64,000 nt of DNA from Proteus faecis (GTDB lineage Bacteria > Pseudomonadota > Gammaproteobacteria > Enterobacterales > Enterobacteriaceae), in the NCBI RefSeq assembly GCF_003144395.1, contig NZ_PENZ01000027.1, positions 1 to 64,000 on the forward strand, given 5' to 3'. This document shows, one piece after another, positions 60,448 to 64,000 of the stretch. How positions within the stretch are numbered: position 1 is the first letter of the stretch; the number at the start of each line of letters is the position of its first letter. The position numbers and the translations under genes are program-made. The notes beneath the pieces were generated by a model that saw only the letters and a list, made by a program, of their open reading frames with translations, made no database searches and was not told the DNA's origin.

Positions 60448-61344
60448 TTATTCACTGATGGCATTGTTGTCATTACCAGCGACATTAATGATGGAACCCA
60501 GTTGTTCCCCCATTAAGGTAACGGAGCCATTCATAAGATCTTTATTCAATTGAACGGTGTTTTCTGGGAAAAGATTGATGACTGTTGAGCCTAATTTGAA
60601 TCGGCCCATCTCTTCACCTTTTTTCAAGAATATCGCTCCTGCTTTATCTGCTTGAGGATATGTCCAACGCTTAATAATACCTTCGCGAGGTGGCGTTACC
60701 ATGCCACACCAAACCGTTTCAATACTACCGACAATTGTTGCACCAACCAGAATTTGTATCATTGGGCCAAATTGTGTTTCAAATAGGCAGATAATACGTT
60801 CATTACGTGCAAATAAGTTAGGGACATTAGCCGCTGTTAATGGATTAACAGAGAAGAGATCACCTGGAACATAAATCATCTCTTTTAATAAGCCATCGTA
60901 AGGCATGTGAACACGGTGGTAATCACGAGGTGAAAGATACGTCGTAATAAACTGCCCATTACGGAACTTATCCGCCAACATAAAATTACCAGCAAGTAAT
61001 GCTTCAAGGGTGTAGTGATGTCCTTTGGCTTGCAAGATTTGATCATCTTGAATTAGACCAAGTTGGCTTACTGCACCATCTGCCGGTAATGCAAGTTTGT
61101 CATTACCTTCAACAATAGGACGAGCACCGTCTTTTAAGGCACGAATAAAAAAGTCATTGAATGTAGAATAAGCTTGGAACTGGCTGTCTTTCGCTTCATT
61201 CATATCGACTTTATAAGCTTTCGCAAATGTCTTGATAACAAACTGGGTGATGGCACCTGCTTTTTTATTTGCGAACCAGCCTGCTAACTGTGTTAGCCAT
61301 AATTTAGGCAATAAATACTGTAGTTTAATTTTTAGCTTGTCCAA
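60448..61344 (-). CDS. psd: Phosphatidylserine decarboxylase
   Basis: A 298-aa proenzyme that makes phosphatidylethanolamine. Self-cleavage occurs in the LGST motif, whose Ser253 becomes the pyruvoyl group. The YHRVHMP and FARNERI stretches are conserved. I choose TTG 61344 because AGAGG lies 8 nt upstream and the family start (E. coli MLNSFKLSLQY) aligns with [10 protein letters not shown]. The longest frame starts at another TTG, 61383, without a ribosome-binding site. It is upstream of mscM by 22 nt, as in E. coli. Confidence 0.93.
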   Translation of the reverse strand: MDKLKIKLQYLLPKLWLTQLAGWFANKKAGAITQFVIKTFAKAYKVDMNEAKDSQFQAYSTFNDFFIRALKDGARPIVEGNDKLALPADGAVSQLGLIQDDQILQAKGHHYTLEALLAGNFMLADKFRNGQFITTYLSPRDYHRVHMPYDGLLKEMIYVPGDLFSVNPLTAANVPNLFARNERIICLFETQFGPMIQILVGATIVGSIETVWCGMVTPPREGIIKRWTYPQADKAGAIFLKKGEEMGRFKLGSTVINLFPENTVQLNKDLMNGSVTLMGEQLGSIINVAGNDNNAISE

Positions 61345-61432
61345 AATGGCAACCTCTGGGATTAAACGATAAAAAATAGACAAAAGGGGTCTATTGTACC
61401 TACCCTTATTAGGGTTGTCAGTGAATCAATTA

Positions 61433-62491
61433 TTAAGAGTCTAAATTAATGTTCTTACGAACCTTAACTTGGCTCATACTTTCTAAAATTCGGTGGTAGT
61501 TTTCAAATCGTGTTTCTGCTATTTCGTTGTTTCTCACCGCTTCACTTATTAAGCAACCAGGATCGTCTAAGTGCTTACAATCGCGGAATTTACATCCACC
61601 AAGGTACGGTCTGAATTCAACAAAACCTTTTGTTACTTGCTCTGGCGTTAAGTGCCATAAACCAAATTCACGTACACCAGGAGAGTCAATGACATCTCCG
61701 CCTTGTGGGAAATGGTACAGGCGTGACGCTGTTGTGGTATGTTGGCCTAATCCTGAGTTATCAGAGACTTGATTAACAACAATGCTTTCTTCCATTGGGG
61801 GTAACAGCGTGTTAAGTAAACTTGATTTACCCACACCAGATTGCCCTGCAAAAATAGAGATGCGTCCGATAAGTTCTTGAGTCAGTGCTTCTAACCCTTC
61901 TTTAGTATAGCTAGAGACTTCAAGGACGCGATAACCAATATCTTTATAAATTTGCATCCATTCACTCACAGTCTTACGACCTTCTTCATCTAACATATCG
62001 ATTTTATTGAGTACAATCAGAGGCTCAACATTTAAGGTCTCACATGCAACAAGGTAACGATCGATAATATTTAAAGATAATTCAGGTAAAATAGCCGAAA
62101 CGATAATAATTTGATCGATATTAGCGGCAATAGGCTTAATGCCATCATAATAGTCAGGACGAGTAAGCACTGAAGTTCGTTCGTGTACGGCTTCAACAAT
62201 ACCATTTACGCGGACATTTTCTTGTGTTTGTAGCGCAGGGCGCCAAACAACTTTATCACCCGTTACCAGTGATGAAATTGTGCGTCGAATATTGCATCGT
62301 GTAATTGTGCCGTCTGCAGCTTCGATATCTGCATGTTGACCAAAACGGCTGATCACTAAACCTTCTGTCGCTTCGCCTAATTGCGCATCGTCTAATTCAA
62401 CGTGGTTTTTTTTCTCTTTGCTCTGCAAACGCTTTTTATGATTTTCTTGTACTCGGCGTTGCTGGCCTTTAGATAATTTACGTTTTGTCAC
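61433..62491 (-). CDS. rsgA: Ribosome small-subunit GTPase RsgA
   Basis: A 352-aa circularly permuted GTPase that checks late 30S maturation. N-terminal OB fold ([15 protein letters not shown]), then G4 NKID, G1 GQSGVGKSS and G3 DSPG in permuted order, and a C-terminal zinc site of [16 protein letters not shown] 62491 has GAGGA upstream and gives the family start [12 protein letters not shown]. Divergent from orn; followed by psd. Confidence 0.96.
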   Translation of the reverse strand: MTKRKLSKGQQRRVQENHKKRLQSKEKKNHVELDDAQLGEATEGLVISRFGQHADIEAADGTITRCNIRRTISSLVTGDKVVWRPALQTQENVRVNGIVEAVHERTSVLTRPDYYDGIKPIAANIDQIIIVSAILPELSLNIIDRYLVACETLNVEPLIVLNKIDMLDEEGRKTVSEWMQIYKDIGYRVLEVSSYTKEGLEALTQELIGRISIFAGQSGVGKSSLLNTLLPPMEESIVVNQVSDNSGLGQHTTTASRLYHFPQGGDVIDSPGVREFGLWHLTPEQVTKGFVEFRPYLGGCKFRDCKHLDDPGCLISEAVRNNEIAETRFENYHRILESMSQVKVRKNINLDS

Positions 62492-62606
62492 CGATCCTCA
62501 CTTGTATTATTCGGTTAGATGTTCTTCTGTCGTGCTTATTGAGTAAACGCGCTATGATAAATACTAAAATATCATGTCTCACACTTAGAAACAGCTAGGA
62601 TATATT

Positions 62607-63152
62607 ATGTCAAAAAGCGAGAACAATCTGATCTGGATAGATCTGGAAATGACAGGCCTTGATCCTGAACGTGATCGTATCATCGAAATTGCCACTATCG
62701 TGACAGATCCTCAACTTAATATTTTAGCCGAAGGCCCTGTTATTGCAGTCCATCAATCTGATGAACAATTAAGTTTAATGGATGAATGGAATACACGTAC
62801 CCATACAGGTAGTGGCTTAGTTGAGCGCGTAAAAACCAGTTCATATGATGATAATTCAGCACAAAAAGCGACAATTGAATTCCTAGAAAAATGGGTACCA
62901 AAAGGTGTATCACCTATCTGTGGTAATAGTGTGGGGCAAGATAGACGTTTTCTATACCGTTATATGCCAGAATTAGAGCAATATTTTCACTATCGTTATC
63001 TTGATGTGAGCACATTAAAAGAGTTAGCACGTCGTTGGAAACCTGAAATTTTAGAAGGATTTGAGAAAAAGAATACTCATCAGGCATTGGATGATATTCG
63101 TGAATCCATTGCAGAACTTGCTTATTATCGTAAAACCTTTATTAAAGAGTAA
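62607..63152 (+). CDS. orn: Oligoribonuclease
   Basis: A 181-aa DEDDh 3'-5' exoribonuclease that degrades 2-5 nt RNA and pGpG. Acidic residues lie in [14 protein letters not shown], in [12 protein letters not shown] and in HQALDDI, the last with the histidine of the DEDDh class. AGGA lies 8 nt before the ATG. Same length as in E. coli, and next to the tRNA-Gly array as there. Confidence 0.97.
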   Translation: MSKSENNLIWIDLEMTGLDPERDRIIEIATIVTDPQLNILAEGPVIAVHQSDEQLSLMDEWNTRTHTGSGLVERVKTSSYDDNSAQKATIEFLEKWVPKGVSPICGNSVGQDRRFLYRYMPELEQYFHYRYLDVSTLKELARRWKPEILEGFEKKNTHQALDDIRESIAELAYYRKTFIKE

Positions 63153-63240
63153 AAAGCGTGCATTGATGATTGATATTACATCATTATGATGATTTTATCG
63201 GCATGTAATCAAAAAAACGTATTTTTTTGTTGATAAAGGC

Positions 63241-63268
63241 TTGCGGTTAAGCATTTTTCTCGTATAAT
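63241..63268 (+). promoter_or_regulatory. Promoter of the tRNA-Gly array
   Basis: TTGCGG (63241-63246) and a perfect TATAAT (63263-63268) separated by 16 bp, then a GC-rich discriminator GCGCTTCCCG. It lies 51 bp before the first tRNA-Gly. Strong stable-RNA promoter layout. Confidence 0.9.
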
Positions 63269-63318
63269 GCGCTTCCCGTACCGATGAAGAATTTTATTTG
63301 TACGGGTGTAAGAAAGAC

Positions 63319-63394
<76 letters not shown>

Positions 63395-63430
63395 ATCTTT
63401 CTTAGACAGTGATTAGTAGTGATATGCGAC

Positions 63431-63506
<76 letters not shown>

Positions 63507-63542
63507 ATCTTTCTTAGACAGTTATTAGTAGTGTTATGCGAC

Positions 63543-63618
<76 letters not shown>

Positions 63619-63653
63619 AATCTTTTACTAGTGATTGTCAAAACTTACCAAAC

Positions 63654-63729
63654 GCGGGAATAGCTCAGTTGGTAGAGCACAACCTTGCCAAGGTTGGGGT
63701 CGCGAGTGCGAGTCTCGTTTCCCGCTCCA
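63654..63729 (+). tRNA. tRNA-Gly (GCC), copy 4, with U55-to-G change
   Basis: Identical to the other copies except for G at 63708, which is position 55 of the tRNA (T loop TGCGAGT instead of TTCGAGT). U55 is nearly invariant and becomes pseudouridine; it pairs with G18 to hold the D and T loops together. This copy may fold poorly or lack modification, so it may be a decaying gene or a sequencing error. Confidence 0.88.
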
Positions 63730-63764
63730 AATCTTTTACTAGTGATTGTCAAAACTTACCAAAC

Positions 63765-63840
<76 letters not shown>

Positions 63841-63875
63841 AATCTTTTACTAGTGATTGTCAAAACTTACCAAAT

Positions 63876-63951
<76 letters not shown>

Positions 63952-63986
63952 AATCTTTTACTAGTGATTGTCAAAACTTACCAAAT

Positions 63987-64000
63987 GCGGGAATAGCTCA
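63987..64000 (+). tRNA. tRNA-Gly (GCC), copy 7, cut by the window end
   Basis: The first 14 nt (GCGGGAATAGCTCA) match the other copies exactly, at the same 111-nt period. The gene continues beyond the window, so the total number of copies is unknown but at least seven. Confidence 0.9.

Overview
This 64 kb window is a stretch of core chromosome from an AT-rich gamma-proteobacterium of the order Enterobacterales. Gene order and protein sequences resemble the E. coli 85-86 min region (trpT-hdfR-maoP-yifB-ilv-rep-gppA-rhlB-trxA-rho-ECA cluster-tRNAs-glmZ-hem-cyaA-dapF-xerC-uvrD-rarD-pldA-recQ-pldB-yigL). This is joined directly to a block that lies near 94-95 min in E. coli (mscM-psd-rsgA-orn-tRNA-Gly). 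The base composition, the short AT-rich intergenic regions and the loss of several E. coli genes suggest Morganellaceae, most likely Proteus. That genus call is an inference from memory of family members, not a database result. I see no insertion sequence, prophage, CRISPR array, toxin-antitoxin pair or defence island.

Layout. 1-3.3 kb: tRNA-Asp and tRNA-Trp, hdfR, a maoS-like site, maoP and yifB (comM). 3.4-12.9 kb: the branched-chain amino acid locus, with leader peptide ilvL, attenuator, intact ilvGMEDA, and divergent ilvY/ilvC around a perfect operator palindrome. 12.9-20.9 kb: an orphan membrane protein where E. coli has ppiC, then rep, gppA-rhlB (leftward), and trxA and rho with a long untranslated leader. 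21.2-34.1 kb: the complete enterobacterial common antigen (ECA) cluster wecA-wzzE-wecBC-rffGH-wecDE-wzxE-wecF-wzyE-wecG, with most genes overlapping or nearly touching. 34.3-34.8 kb: an Arg-His-Leu-Pro tRNA operon with promoter and terminator. 35.1-35.6 kb: the small RNA GlmZ with a sigma-54 promoter and three GlrR-type sites. 36.1-44 kb: hemCDXY (leftward) and cyaA (rightward) separated by about 1 kb of extremely AT-rich DNA, then cyaY. 44.3-50.1 kb: lptM, dapF, yigA, xerC, yigB and uvrD (SOS box). 50.2-57 kb: an orphan ORF, rarD, yigI, pldA, recQ, pldB, yigL. 57-63.2 kb: mscM, psd, rsgA (leftward) and orn. 63.2-64 kb: a tandem tRNA-Gly(GCC) array that runs off the window end.

How the genes work together. 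The ilv genes make isoleucine and valine, controlled by attenuation and by IlvY. The wec/rff genes make UDP-GlcNAc-derived lipid-linked trisaccharides, flip them and polymerise them into ECA. hemCD make uroporphyrinogen III. rep, uvrD, recQ, xerC and yifB (comM) serve replication, repair and recombination. GlmZ links amino-sugar supply (GlmS) to envelope synthesis.

The most interesting signals are regulatory or structural: the GlrR/sigma-54 architecture of glmZ, the exact maoS-like 17-mer beside maoP, the U55-to-G change in one tRNA-Gly copy and the block-wise spacers of that array, orphan ORFs at sites where E. coli genes are missing, and the synteny junction between yigL and mscM. I found no convincing undescribed multi-gene system here. 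Many start sites were moved inward from the longest open frame because a Shine-Dalgarno sequence and family alignment favour a downstream start; several of these are TTG or GTG.
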